Shown here: positions 48,801 through 59,549 of the stretch, one piece after another
How positions within the stretch are numbered: position 1 is the first letter of the stretch
How the letters are laid out: every line of letters starts with the position of its first letter
Assembly: GCA_003116995.1 (NCBI GenBank)
Contig: BDSL01000045.1
Coordinates: 496,001-560,000 of the forward strand
Direction: 5' to 3'
Length of the DNA stretch: 64,000 bases
Source of the DNA: Yamagishiella unicocca
Lineage: Eukaryota > Chlorophyta > Chlorophyceae > Chlamydomonadales > Volvocaceae
Notes under the pieces: generated by a model
What the model was told of the DNA's origin: nothing
Databases searched by the model: none
Seen by the model: the letters and a program-made list of their open reading frames with translations, nothing else
Program-made: the position numbers and the translations under genes

Positions 48801-51800
48801 GCCTGAGCAGCGTGCAGCTCCCTGCCCCCAGGCAACTCGCTCTTGGCCCGGCCGTGGCGGCTCCTGCGCGCCGCCGTAGTTGCCTGGGGACAGGGCAAGC
48901 ACAATGGGGGCGGGGAAGGAGGGCGGAGGGTTGGGCGACGCGCCGTTGGGTTTCGAGTGAGGAAAGGGGAGGGGAGGGGGGGGGGGTTCGAGGGAGGGGG
49001 GGAGGGGAGGGGTTACAATAAAAGAACCGGTAACGCGACTGGGGAAATGTAGTAGGTGCATAGGGGACGGGGAGGGTCAGCAAGCCAGGTGTGATGGCGT
49101 CCGTGGCTCCTCGTGCAGGAGCCACGTCCCGCCCCCACGCGGTTCCGCATTCCGCGACCTCAATCAGCAGCGGACCCAGGACCCAGGACCCCTGCCGCGA
49201 GGCCGCATGCTCCCGGCCCGCACCTTTCCGCTGCCGGTCGGAGCCGCTCCATCGCGCAGCGCCTCCCGCGCCGGCCCCAGCAAGGCCGACGCGGTGTTCC
49301 CCTCGCCGCCCGACAGCGCACTGGACCCCTGCACTGAGGCGGAGGCGACGCCGCCCTGCGGCTGCTGCCGCCGCCGCTGCTCCGCGGAACTGGGCGGTCT
49401 CACCACACTGGAGTGCGGGGTGGGGCTGCCGCCCGGTGTTCTAGGGGGGCTGGAGCTGTAGCGGCTGACGCCGTCGGGGGTGGGGTGCCGCGGGATGGCG
49501 AAGGCGGGTCTGGGGAGCTCGGAGGCGCTGACGTGGATGGTGCCCACTTGCAGGTGGGCCGGGGGGGCGGCGGGGCCGGGCGGAGCAGCGGCTGCCGCGG
49601 CCGCGGGCGCCTTGCTGGGGGAGCGCCACCTGGGGGGGCGACGGGTGCAAAGGGCGCGTGTACTGGGGCTCGGACCGGGGGAACGGAGGCGCGAGTGAGG
49701 GGACGCTAAATGTTTGGCAGGCGGGTGAGGGGACACTCAACTCTTGGCACGCGGGTGAGCTGCGGGCATGCGAAGTGCGCATTTGGTTTGTGACTCCTAA
49801 CATGTTCCCACCCGATGCGCTGTCCACCTATGATTAATCCAAGGGGATCCAAGGGGATCCAAGGGACACCGAACGGGTCCTGGCGTGAGTCCAGTTGACC
49901 CTCCCGCCCCGCAGCGGTTTAGGACCCAGGGACATCACCCCCTGGCCAGATGAGCCCAGCAGCAGGTGATAGGCCGGCGGCCCTTGACGGGCGCAAACGC
50001 ACCTCTTGGGTAGCATCGCTCCAAACACCCGAGACCAACCGCCCTTGTCGGCCTTTCCCGGCGTGCCACCCGCGGCCCCCGCAGTGGCCGCGCCTGCGCC
50101 TACGACTCCCGCGCCTACGACTCCCGCGCCTACGACTCCCGCGCCTGGCTTCGGAGCGGGCGCCGCCGGGGCTGCCGCCTGGGGCCTCAACGGGGGCACC
50201 TCGGGAATCTGAAGCGGCGAGGGCCGCAGGCGGTCCACTGCGCTCATCGGCCGCTGCAGGATCCCGGCGCCGGCATCAGGGCCAGGGGGCAGCAGCTGGC
50301 TGTCTCGCGCGTCTGCGGGTTGTGTGGGCTGGGGTGCGGCCGGCGCCGCGCCCGGCTGCCCCGTAGGGGCAGCGGGACCGGCGGCAGGGCCAGCAGGAGC
50401 TGGCGCGGTGGGATGAGTCGTCACCGGCGTAGCAGCAGCAGCAGCAGCAGGCGGGGCGGCCGGCGCCGCCGGGGCGGCAGGGACTGGCACGGTTGCCGCA
50501 CGAGAGCCGGCGATCTCGGCTGGTATGTTGGCAAGCACTCCGAACGGCGTGCCGGTGGCGGCGGGGACTGCCGAGGCCGGCAGGGAGGGCGAGGGCGGGG
50601 CGGCGGCGTCGGGTACCTGCTGCGGCGCGCTGGGGTGGTCGGGAGAAGGCGAGCCCAGGGCACTCGGTCGCGACTTTCCGCCCAGCAGCCAGGAGAAGAA
50701 CTTGTTGCGGCCGCCGGCTGCTTTGGGGCTGGCCTCTGGGGTGGCGTCGCCGGAGCCAAACAGCTTGCGCTGCCTGCAGCAGTAGCAGTGGGACAGCAGT
50801 AGCAGTGGGACAGCAGAGGTTGAGGGACGTGTGCAGGCGGCTGGGGGCAGTGGCGTAAGCCCGGGACTAGGCGAGCTGCGAAGCGTGGACCCAGTGGGTT
50901 GCGCCACTGGCACCGAGTTGTCTACAGCGGGGAGGTGAGGGATGACGGGGTAGGTAAGCGAACCCTCCCACGCACTACCATGCTACCCGGTACGCGGTTC
51001 TTATAGGCCGTGGGTGCCAAGGGGGCCGCCCGATGCGCGCTGGCAACCCCCCACTACCTGGCCGCACGCGGCTTATAAGCCGTGCGCGTGAAGCTACCAG
51101 CGCTGCAGGAGTGCCCCCCCCCACCTGCGTTGCGCCGCGAAGGACTTGCGCGCGTTCCCGTCCTCCTCGTAGTGCCGGCGGGCCGACATGCTGCGCTGCC
51201 GGCCGCTCTCCCCCGAACCCGACCGCTCAGCTCGCCGCTGCGCCGCCCGGGAGCGAGGGGCGGATTCTTGGCGCCTGGGTCGGCTGGCGGAACGAGGAGT
51301 CCGAGCTGACGTGGCCCGGGTCGGAATGGTTGCAGACAGCGGCGGCGGTGGTGGTGGTGGTGTTAGCGGCGGCGTAGTGGTGATGTAAGCAGCAGTGGTA
51401 GTGTTGATGGTGGTGCTGGTGGAGGTGGAGTGGACGTTACGTGTCAGGCGGTGTACGCTGCTCAGCAAGCGGACTCAAAAACGCCATGTGTGGTATCACT
51501 GGTAATCGTGCCTTATGTGCTCCTCACAGCAGTGGTGACCTCCCCCCGCCGGTCACCGGCTCTTATGCCACCCCTCCGCGACAGCGGCAAGCGGGTGAGT
51601 CCCGGAAGCGGTGGCCCCTGATACGAAATGATCCCACAAGCAGTCTCCACACACACATACGCACCCCTGGAGGGCTTTCCTCGCAACCCTCCCAGATGCC
51701 CTCCTCGGCTCTCCCGTCGCGCACCTGTTCGCTGACGCCGCAGTGACGGCGCGGGTTGGGGCGACCCCGCCCTCCGCTGCTGTTGCTGCTGCTGCTGTTG

Positions 51801-54800
51801 CGGCGCCTGGCGCTGGCTGGAGGACCGATCCGCCAGTGAGCCGATTGTGGGCGACGTCACGAAGGCGGGGCTGGCCAGAGAGCTGGTGCCTGGGGGGGGG
51901 GGGCACCGCAGGAGTACTGGGTAAGATCCCCCGTGTGGCCGCATGGGTCGCCATGGTAGCACAGACGGACAGCTTAGTGGGGCCGGGGAGCTCTAGGAAG
52001 TCCCCGGCACTCCGATCAAAGATGTACGGGTGCGGTCAAGTGATGTGGTGGCTAGGATTTAGGATATAGTTGGTGGAAGCATATTCGCGCGTTTCATTAG
52101 GCGTGCCATTGCTCCATCAAGCTTGAGCAGCCGCGGCGGCCAAGGTTGTGGTTGGCCTTGGCCGCCACGGTCTCCACAGCTGGATGGAGCAGTGCCAGCG
52201 CGAACGCCATCTTGGGCGCCTAAACGACCTCCCAAACCCTCACCTGCAAAGGAAGCGTGCGGGAGCATGGATCCGCTGTGGCTGGCGCCCGCGAGGGAGG
52301 CCCGGGGAACGAAGGTCGGGGCCCGGCTGAGGGGTCCCGGCACCTGCAGCTCCGGCGGGCGCCGCAGACCTAGGAGCCCCGCCTGGCCCCTCAGGGTGGG
52401 CGTGGGCTGCTCCGAAGCCTCGCCGTCGGAACCCACCCGGAAGGCCAGCGAGTTGCGCACTGACAGGCGGGAGGTGTACGGGCGATAGGGACGACACGGG
52501 CGGGGCATGTGGGTGACACGTGTTCGATTGACGTGTGAGACAACAAGCGGGGTGCGCGCGCGAGCTCCCAACAGGTCTAAAACACCCAACGGCAGCTCGG
52601 GATGGCCTGACGCTGGTGGCTACTGCACCCAAGTGTATGCATCGCTCCATGAGTCCGGCCCCTCCACACTCAGGTCATCATACCTTGCGGGTTGCTGCTA
52701 GGCGGGGGGTACACGGGTGGGCCCAGGGGTGGTCCGCCCGATGCCCTGGGGCTTGAGGTGGGGAACCTGCGCGCGTGGGTGACGTCATGGCAGCGAGCAT
52801 CGACCGCAGGCGCGTTACACCTGGATTAAGGCTCATATCGTAAGGGGGACGATTGCTGGCTCGTCGGGCCGCAGCCAGTGAGTGTCGCCCCGTGCGGCAC
52901 GTTAGGCGGGCGGATGGGGGCCTTGGAAGTGACGCGTGTGGGAGTGATGTCAGCGTGTGCGCGCAACTCGCCTGCCTGATCGCGCCTCCGGAGGGCCCCG
53001 CCCGCGGCTCGATGAGGACCGCTGCGGGCGGCTGCGGGCGGAGCGAGTGCGGCCGAGCTCCCCTGCGCGGGGGGTCGGAGCACACGGGCGCCTTGAAAAC
53101 ACGGCCGAGGCCCGACCGCAGGCAAGGGCACCAGCACAGCAGCGGTTGAGGCCGTTCGCGCATCTTATGTCAGCGAGCGAGCGAGCGAGCGACGGCGCAT
53201 ACAGCCAGCCGCGCACCAGAAGCGTGCCAGTGACGCTCCCTCTCTCAGCCCAGCCTGGGGCCGTGGGCAATTTAGCACAGCGCCCGTCCTGCTGCGCCTC
53301 TTACCCGCTGCATCGGAAGGACGCCGCCTCTGGCTAGGTCCCCGCCCCAGTCCAAGAGAGAACAGGGCCATCAGCGGCCCCGCCTCCCGCGGCGAAGTCC
53401 CCCGCCGGCCGTCGCCTGCGTCGTCCCCCCGGCTGCGGCTACGGCTGCGGCTCATACTGCGGCGCCTGCTCGGGGAGCGGCCCGCGTCCCCATTGGCAGG
53501 ACTATCTATAACCCCGTCGCCTCTCCTCTTTGGACTGCGGCTACGGCTGCGGCGCAGGCTGCGGCGCAGGCTGCCAGAGGATCTGCCACCCCGCTCATAA
53601 GAGCCGTCGCCTGACTCGCTGATGGAGCTGCGGCTGCGACGCAGGCTGCCGAAATACAGCCCTGCACGGCCCCGACCCCGGCCTTCCCTGGGCGCCGACC
53701 TGCGCAGGAGCAGAGGCCGCTGGGTTGGTCCCACATGCAACGCAACTATTTTGGGCCTTGCGCCCGAGCACCTACAGCGCCATGCCGGCAGCTCGCATCC
53801 CTTACTGCTCCTTCGGAGCATCCGGCCGACATGAGCATATCCCGGGAGCCACGCCGCCGCCGGGTACACCAGGCGGCCACTCACTCTGACCGCCGCATGC
53901 TGCCGCCGCCCGCGCCTGACGGCGATCCCCCGCCGAAGAGGCCCCTCAGCATTCCGCCCATTCCGCCGCCGCGAGACGCAGGCCTCCCGCCGCGCCGCCC
54001 GCCGCCGCCGTCGCTTCTGTCGCCCACAGAAGGACGGCGCCGCCGTCGCGATTCAGTGCGGCTGGCGCCGCGGCCGCGGCTACTGCCCCGACCGCTTCGC
54101 CCGCGTGCGCCGCTGCCCCCGCCGCTGCCCCCGCTGCCTGCGGCGCTGCCGTCGCGGCTCGCCCTTCCGGAGCTGTCGCTGGGCGAGCTCTGTCGCGACA
54201 GCAACGACAGCGAGCGCCGCGCGGCGCGAGGAGGGCGACTGTCGGGCTGCAGCCCCCCGCTGCTGCTGCGCCGCATGGACAGCGACTCGGCGCTGTTGCT
54301 GCGCCTGTACGTCGCGGCGCATGCGGCAACGTCATGCGGCAAGGTCATGCGGCAACGTCATGCGGCAAGGTCATGCGGCAAGGTCATGCGGCAAGGTCAT
54401 GCGGCAAGGTCATGCGGCAAGGTCATGCGGCAAGGTCATGCGGCAAGGTCATGCGGCAAGGTCATGCGGCAAGGTCATGCGGCAAGGTCATGCGGCAAGG
54501 TCATGCGGCAAGGTCATGCGGCAAGGTCATGCGGCAAGGTCATGCGGCAAGGTCATGCGGCAAGGTCATGCGGCAAGGTCATGCACCGCAAAGCCATGCG
54601 GCAACGTCATGCGGTAACGTCAGGCAGCAAGGTCATGCGGCAACGTCAGGCAGACGCACGACAGGCGAGGGGGAGGAAGCACGGATGGTGCTGTGTGCGG
54701 ATGGTAAGGCAGGGCGGCCTGCTCTGCACGCCTCGGCGCCTCATGAAGGGGCGGCCGTATCCCTCGGTGGCTGGAACAACGATGGGCTGCTAGGCAGGCA

Positions 54801-55880
54801 CCCAGGGCTGGGTCGGCGGGTTGGGGTATGTAAACAGAGCTCCGATTGCTCCGCTTTACGAGGACCGTAAGTACCTCATGATACCAGAGGGTGAGTGCTG
54901 TGGATAGGAGGCACGCACGTCGTTGTTGCTGCTACGATGCTGCTGCTGCGCACCTGTGGCGGCCGGACAGCGCCCGCATGATGCCGCCCAGCGGGCCGGG
55001 TTCCTCCTCCAAGCCGGGTGGCCCGGACTGCCGGGCGCGAAACGACTGGCTGCCAGGGGTCGTGTGGGGGGCCGGGCGGGAAAGGGACACATCACCCACC
55101 AGTGGGTGTGTGCATGTGCTGGATGCCGGGTTGCGTCAGGGTGGCTTCGGTGGCGAGGAAGGGTGCGTTGCGGACGGGAAGGCGCGAAGAGCAGCCTGGC
55201 TCGCAGGTCAATGGGACAGCCCTGGTAGCCACGTGTGCAGTGCGGCCGGGGTTACAGAGGTGGCGGTGGGGGCTTGGCAGGGCGTGGTGCGCTGCCAGCG
55301 TGCAGGGGCCGCGACCGGCTCTGTGGCCTACCTGCGGCCGGGGGTGCGCCGCTGCAGGCTAGGAGTCGCTTGGCCCTGTATCGCTCCGGCGCTGCTGGAG
55401 CGGGGCCGTATGGTCCCAGCCCTGCGGGGCATCACGGCGGCGCGGCGGAGTGGCGCGGCGGCCGTGGTTTAAGATCTGACGCCTCCTTCACGGCTTTCAA
55501 GGCGCCTCCTGGGCCCGCAACATCGCCTTCCCGTCAGAAGCAATTTGATGCTGATGTGGGTGCTGGTGCGGGTGTTAGTGCTGGCGCTAGTGTTGGTGTT
55601 GGTGCTGGTGTTGATGGTGGTGGCGATGTTGGTGCGGGTGTTAGTGCGGGCGTTGGTGCTGGTGCTAGTGTTGGTGTCGGCGCTGATGGTGCTGGTGGTG
55701 CGTGCATGCGTACCGGATGGCGCCACTGGGGCGGATGGGAAACCCGCTCGCGTCCAGGATGCTCGTCGCATCGGAGGCGTTGAAGCGCGTGCTCGCGCTG
55801 AATTTGACATGTAGTGATGCAAGGCGAGGGTCCTCGAGCACGCTGTCCTCTGCAGCATCCGCAGTGGAGAGTGAGGACAT
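35870..55880 (-). CDS. Giant, mostly disordered SR/Q/P/G-rich protein with terminal coiled coils, unrecognised
   Basis: Exons (minus strand, nearly all in matching phase): 55880-55714, 55421-55332, 55049-54954, 54304-53885, 53699-53305, 52859-52767 (end uncertain), 52459-52244, 51889-51725, 51305-51125, 50773-50003, 49629-49224, 48883-48551, 48153-48032, 47636-46768, 46503-46387, 46180-45940, 45648-45537, 45259-45032, 44756-44095, 43852-43762, 43670-43490, 43192-42471, 42153-40882, 40541-37965, 37615-37043, 36841-36683, 36449-36324, 36061-35870. Translation is about 3,860 residues. The ATG at 55880 starts MSSLSTADAAEDSVLEDPRL and FNASDATSILDASGFPIRPS. Most of the chain is low-complexity; better-ordered islands include PIDLGLATWVAPGGG, FRRHRPLWLGNKS, MGFADGAEEPRFQNVKLMRV and the C-terminal helices. 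No catalytic motif is visible. A scaffold or condensate-forming role is inference. It could be two or more genes, but consistent phases over all but two junctions argue for one. Confidence 0.7.
37632..37740 (+). repeat. GGGGCGGGGTGGAGT minisatellite in an intron of the giant gene
   Basis: About eight G-rich units of 10-15 bp lie between exons ending at 37965 and starting at 37615. On the minus (sense) strand this gives a C/A-rich tract before the acceptor. The G-rich strand could form quadruplexes. Confidence 0.85.
37965..40541 (-). other. Largest exon of the giant gene (859 codons)
   Basis: Contains a poly-Pro run near 40110, a Tyr/Pro-rich patch (GMPAYYPAPGPAAWGG), Glu/Ala-rich repeats near 39250 and a Gln/Arg-rich helix (QYEQVRQRRQWQKAALAERR). 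Its start (ILDRQASLRAKFLVAADNL) continues a helix from the previous exon (ETERRAQE). Confidence 0.75.
40882..42153 (-). other. Lys/Arg-rich and poly-Ser exon of the giant gene
   Basis: Has a strongly basic tract (RRKKGRRRRRQR), a Ser run (DASSSSTSSSSSSS) and a Lys-rich stretch (KKKGKKKRKDTKKEKDKDKK). These look like nuclear localisation or nucleic-acid/microtubule-binding tails, which is inference from composition only. Confidence 0.75.
42612..42740 (-). repeat. 9-bp coding repeat for (Pro-Gln-Gln)n
   Basis: About 14 units of CAGCAGCCG (sense strand) encode a Gln/Pro tract in the exon 43192-42471. Confidence 0.92.
43928..44065 (-). CDS. Possible cassette exon of the giant gene, phase-incompatible
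   Basis: A 46-codon open block with acceptor and donor encodes KDTVFNMDGRGTDGTWYNVP and LRVHGPGKGAVVVRVRHEQ. It looks genuinely coding but starts and ends in phase 0, whereas the flanking junction (44095 to 43852) is phase 2. Either a flanking boundary is wrong or inclusion produces an alternative, frame-shifted product. Confidence 0.45.
44380..44660 (-). repeat. 18-bp coding repeat for (Ser-Gly-Gly-Ala-Ser-Gly)n
   Basis: About 14 imperfect copies of TCAGGCGGTGCAAGCGGT on the sense strand. All three sense frames are open through it; the SGGASG frame is chosen because it connects in phase to both exon neighbours. Confidence 0.88.
45649..45939 (-). other. GC-AG intron of the giant gene
   Basis: The exon ends CTCAG and the intron starts GCAAGC, the typical non-canonical GC donor. 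The acceptor CCTCAG lies at 45649 and the phase (2) matches on both sides, giving NSL-R-DMPPALARELRLRELL. Confidence 0.7.
46768..47636 (-). other. Poly-Gln region of the giant protein
   Basis: The exon has a Gln-rich block near 47210-47310 (EQQQWQLEQQQWQLEQQ then RQQEQQQQQQL), likely a coiled-coil-forming polyQ. It is flanked by a Pro-rich segment with DTSFQVDPMVFPAGIPAP. Confidence 0.75.
47660..47765 (+). repeat. GGGAGGGAGG-type G-rich repeat in an intron
   Basis: Runs of GGGA/GGGAGT units lie between the exons ending at 48032 and starting at 47636. They form the C/T-rich tract before the acceptor on the sense strand. Confidence 0.85.
53305..54304 (-). other. Arg/Ser (SR)-rich region of the giant protein
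   Basis: Two exons (54304-53885 and 53699-53305) encode SR-type sequence: RSLSLLSRQSSPSDSSGRAS, RGRSGRGSSRGRG, SLRRSLRRSRSRSPKRRGDG and SRRRSMSRSRSRSRGDDAGD. SR tracts are typical of splicing-related and phospho-regulated proteins. Confidence 0.8.
54320..54652 (+). repeat. 13-bp tandem repeat (CATGCGGCAAGGT)n in intron 3 of the giant gene
   Basis: About 20 near-perfect copies followed by degenerate ones, starting only 16 nt upstream of the exon acceptor at 54305. The unit length is not a multiple of three, yet frames stay open because the unit lacks stop codons in all plus-strand frames. It is therefore not coding evidence. Confidence 0.92.
55555..55700 (+). repeat. GT-rich (GTGCTGGTGTTG-like) simple repeat in intron 1 of the giant gene
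   Basis: A degenerate 6-bp periodicity lies between the first two exons. The plus-strand frame VGAGVSAGASVGVG is a by-product. Confidence 0.8.
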
Positions 55881-56195
55881 GAACTTTGCAGATTGGTAAT
55901 CGCGGACTGCTGCCGCATTTATCCCGACAAACCATGACAGCCCCCATCACCATTGCGACTGTTCAACAGGGGCATGTGTGCTGAGCCGCAGACTCTGACA
56001 CCAACGCCGCGTATCCACCCACAGCGCACCTCCAGGCGCGGCACGCATAGTGCTGGAGGCGCTCTTGGCACCTGTTGAAGAAGCATCATCGCCCGGTGCG
56101 GCGCCACTGCGGCGCTCGAAGCTGTCGTCCGGCGGGGACCTGGGCGTCAGTCACTACCAAACGGTGTGTTCCACGGTACCCTGGATCACAGCCGT

Positions 56196-56345
56196 ACCTC
56201 ACGCGCGGCTCAGTTACCGCAAAGCGCGAGCCGACGGGCAGCTTGGATTGCAAGCTGTCGCTGAAGTTGACCCGGGGCTGTGCTGGCGCCGGAGGAGCTT
56301 CAGGGCCTCGGCCGGGTTGCTGCGCCAGTAATGACGTCGATGGCT
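56196..56345 (-). pseudogene. Possible broken coding fragment
   Basis: On the minus strand the frame HYWRSNPAEALKLLRRQHS changes near 56280 to a second protein-like frame, VNFSDSLQSKLPVGSRFAVT, ending EPRVR before a donor-like AG|GTACGG. Both halves look real but lie in different frames without a usable intron. Family unknown; a decayed gene or a chance open frame are both possible. Confidence 0.25.
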
Positions 56346-56950
56346 GCCTGGCGCCCGACATGGTAAAATACGCACGCGTATAGAAGCAGCTGTGGCTGCT
56401 CTGGTGTCAAAGTCGGCTAGGCATCCTGCACCTGACAAGTCAATGCATCTTCGAGGAACTTAATCTATGGTTGGAATCCATTGACCAGAACTAAGTGAAA
56501 TACAAATATACATTGTTGTTGCAGCTTTAAGGGACGGTTGCGAATCCTCCAGGTACCTCTCGACGGACGCGGACGATGCCGACAGCCCAGTACAGCACCA
56601 TCGCGTTAGTAAACACATAAGAGCGCTAAATTAACCGCTATGTATCATTTTAGCTTATCGCTAGCACCTGGCTACAAACCGTACTGATGCAGCTAGGTCC
56701 AACTGCCTCAAGGATGGTCGCCAGCTCTCCAGATATCGCCATACCCTTTGCCACACCCAGGCGTGGTCTTACATGATACTCACTACGCCAATAGGTAATC
56801 TTTAAAGTGGCTGTAGATTCCAAGGAATTAAGTTATGGGCCTGGCTAGTTTCAATCTGGACTACTCCGCCGCAGCCAGCGCGGCCGGCTGTAGTGTGCAC
56901 TAGATGCAGCGATGTTATCTTGTTATAAGAGTTGCATGGGCGCGACAGGT

Positions 56951-57072
56951 TGAAAACTCTGGAAAGCGAGGTGGACACTACTTCCAACCTCGCCGTGGCC
57001 GTCACCCTTCTCCTGGCCCAGTCGAGTGGCCCCTTCCAACGCCCTTGGCGCAGCCGACTGCATCACTCCATG
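56951..57072 (+). CDS. Isolated exon-like open frame, unrecognised
   Basis: Between an acceptor (GCGACAG) and a donor (CAG|GTAAAA) the plus strand encodes LKTLESEVDTTSNLAVAVTL, LLAQSSGPFQRPW and RLHHSMQ. Splice signals and composition are plausible. I found no partner exons, so this may be part of a small lineage-specific gene or chance. Confidence 0.3.
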
Positions 57073-58144
57073 CAGGTAAAATTCTCAAAGGCGGCCAGAC
57101 TACCGCACATGCACTACCCGTACATGCGCTTCGTGACGGGGCGCGGGCTTGTTGCGGGGCGGGTGGATGAAATGATGACTATCACGACCTTCCAGACGGC
57201 GTTGACGTTCGGGCGGGGGCCGATGCGAACCCCGTGGAGTGAGTCTACCCAGGGTGAGAGGCCGACCACGACCACCGCGTAGCAGGGGTCGCATCCGCCT
57301 AGCATTGCGCGCGTCGGCCACAGGGTGGTGTCGTGGGGGGCCACGCTGGACCTGGCGCCTCCCTGCTATGCGCCTCCCAGCACCAACCACCGCCAGCGTT
57401 GACAGGATCCCCCGGCACGTCCCACACTACTACTATATTACTATTACTGCACGGCGGGGGTGCGGCCATTCGTGAGGGTGCCGCGGTGCTCACTATCAAG
57501 CCATGCTGTCGCCGAAAGGGCCTGCCGATGCGGGACAGCGATGCTCCACCCCTCGCCTTATTCAGACACAAAGCACCAGCAACGCTCCCGACTCATTTGC
57601 ACACCGCTTGCCCAGTGCACGGGGACTGGCATGTGCGATGTGCCAGCAGGCCTGTTACAGTCAACAGGCATCTTCGTCGCCACGCCGCACCCGATACGGA
57701 ACCGCTGCCCACGACCCCGCGCACTTGCCGGCGCCGCAGCCGACCCGCCGCACCATGCAACCTGCAGCGTCAAAGGTCGCGAGACCACCACGCGAACACA
57801 CACATACACACCCCACGTGACGACCAAATCTACCGGCCGCCGCATTTGGACCCTTTGCGCCGACGTTCGGCAACTCCTCCCAGCGCCGACACGTGGGTGC
57901 ACGCACTCGATGCCAGCTGAGTGCGTGTGAGCACTCACGCTGTGCGCACGCCTGCCCGACTGCTTGGTCACGGCACCGCAGAACAGCATTCCAAACTATG
58001 GCTCCACACCAGCCCCTCCAGCAGCCGCAATGCGGGTCAGCATCCGGCCCGCACCACCGCACACTCCATAGGGCTGCGAGCAGTGCCCCGGACGACAATG
58101 ACGAGGCGGAAGAGGACCCCCCTTTACATAACAGAAAACCAGCC

Positions 58145-59549
58145 TTACATGATGGACCGTACGACATCGGCATCCAGTGGCTGCAAGCTCCGTGCTATCC
58201 GGTTACGGAAGTACGGCACGCTGCCGGCCGAGGGGCTCACGACGTCACCGGGCACCAGGTACCCGCGGTACGGCATTTCGGGGTCCCGGCCATTGACGTA
58301 CAGCTTATCGTGCTGTACGGCGCGCAGGCCGCCCACGACGTCCTCCGCCAGGCCCATGCGGGTGGCGAACATGGGCAGGTTCGCCTCCATGGCGCACACC
58401 ATCTTCCACATGCGGTGCGACCCGGAGGCCGCCAGGCTGTGCTCGTACATCTTTTGTACGAAGCGCCGCCGTTGGAAGCCCAGCAGCAGCCGCAGCTTAC
58501 GCACGTTTTGCAGCTTGGCTGCGAACTGGGAGCCCACGCGGCGCACCTTTAGGTACCTGGGGGGTGGGGGGAAGAGAGGGCGGGAAAGAGGGGGAGGAAA
58601 ACACACGTGCCGAGGTTGGGCAGTCCGTGATGGGAAGAATGCATAAGGCGCGATGAGGCCATACCAGCCCGTGATGTGACCCCGACCTAGCGCCCCGTGC
58701 CCCTCGCCACCGTACCAGGACATGACCTAGTCGGCCCAGGTCGCGCACGCCCGGATGTTGCGGGGCCCTGCCATCTGTGCACTGATGGCGAAACACCCTG
58801 AACAAACCCTGTCAGGCAAACCGCATGCTCACACCCACGTCCACATACGCGCCTTCCAGATTGCTCGTTTTCCGGGGAGGGAGCTTAGTGGCTAAAGTGG
58901 TATACTAACACACCGTCACGCACCGAGGGTTCTCGCCCAGCGCGTCCATGTGCAGCTGCGACTCGTACAGCAAGCTGCGGGCCTGCTGGTACGGCACCCT
59001 GCGGTTCGCTGCCGCCGCCGCCGACGGCGTCGCCGCCGCGTCGTCGCCCGCCGCCTGCTGCGCCGGGTTGTACTGGCCCATGCGGTACTTGGTTTGCAGG
59101 CTGATGGAGCGACCCATGTCCACCACGAACAACCGGCTGTTGCGCCGGAACATGGCGGCTTCTGAGTCCGTCAGCTGCATGGTCGGCCAGATCTGCTCGT
59201 GCGTGTGGCGCAGGCGGTCGTTCCGACAGGAGTACAGCTTGGTCCAGCTGGTGCGGTGCTTCTTGGGACCGGCGGGGCCGGCGGCGGCGGCGGCACCGCC
59301 GCTGCCCTTGGCCGCCTTGGCGTACTGGCGGACGGCGTGGGGCAGCAGGGAGTCGCGGGGGCCCTGCGCCAGCTGCATCAGCCACAAGCAGGACCTGGGG
59401 GTGCTGGCCAGGAGCGTCCGAGTGCTGCTGGCGGCCCCCGTGGAGAAAGAAGGGCCATGAGCAAGGGCGCTGTAGATGCTGTGGGCGAGGGTGTTGCGGG
59501 CAATGTTGGGCAGGTGTTGGCCACGCCGGAGGAGAGGATTTGTGCGCAT
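58145..59549 (-). CDS. uS4m: Mitochondrial ribosomal protein uS4 (S4 domain)
   Basis: Two exons, 59549-58924 and 58556-58145, join in phase 2 to give 345 residues. The ATG at 59549 begins a typical mitochondrial presequence (RTNPLLRRGQHLPNIARNTL, no acidic residues, many Arg/Ser/Ala). The middle shows SWTKLYSCRNDRLRHTHEQI and a Gln/Ala linker. The C-terminal exon contains the RNA-binding S4 module: LRLLLGFQRRRFVQKMYEHS, ANLPMFATRMGLAEDVVGGL, VNGRDPEMPYRGYLVPGDVV. uS4 is a primary 16S/SSU rRNA-binding protein; in many plants rps4 is still mitochondrion-encoded, whereas here the gene is nuclear with introns. The long N-terminal extension is unlike bacterial S4 (about 205 residues). It is divergent from the ClpB gene at 60417. 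Confidence 0.85.

Larger units (their letters stand above)
55881..58144. other. Intergenic region with two isolated exon-like fragments
   Basis: This holds the promoter of the giant gene, the 3' end of the uS4 gene and an AT-richer stretch (56440-56900) without coding signal. Two fragments described separately (56196 and 56951) look coding but belong to no complete model. The proline/histidine-rich frames at 57333-57930 have no support. Confidence 0.45.

Noticed and set aside
54334..54870. Plus-strand ORFs with (RSCGKVMRQGHAA)n
   Set aside because: Pure translation of the 13-bp intronic tandem repeat; not coding.
55545..55814. Plus-strand ORF rich in Val/Leu (VLVLALVLVLVLVL)
   Set aside because: GT-rich simple repeat inside intron 1 of the giant gene.
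57333..57930. Plus-strand ORFs with His/Pro/Thr-rich composition
   Set aside because: No splice context, no recognisable motif, and several frames equally open.
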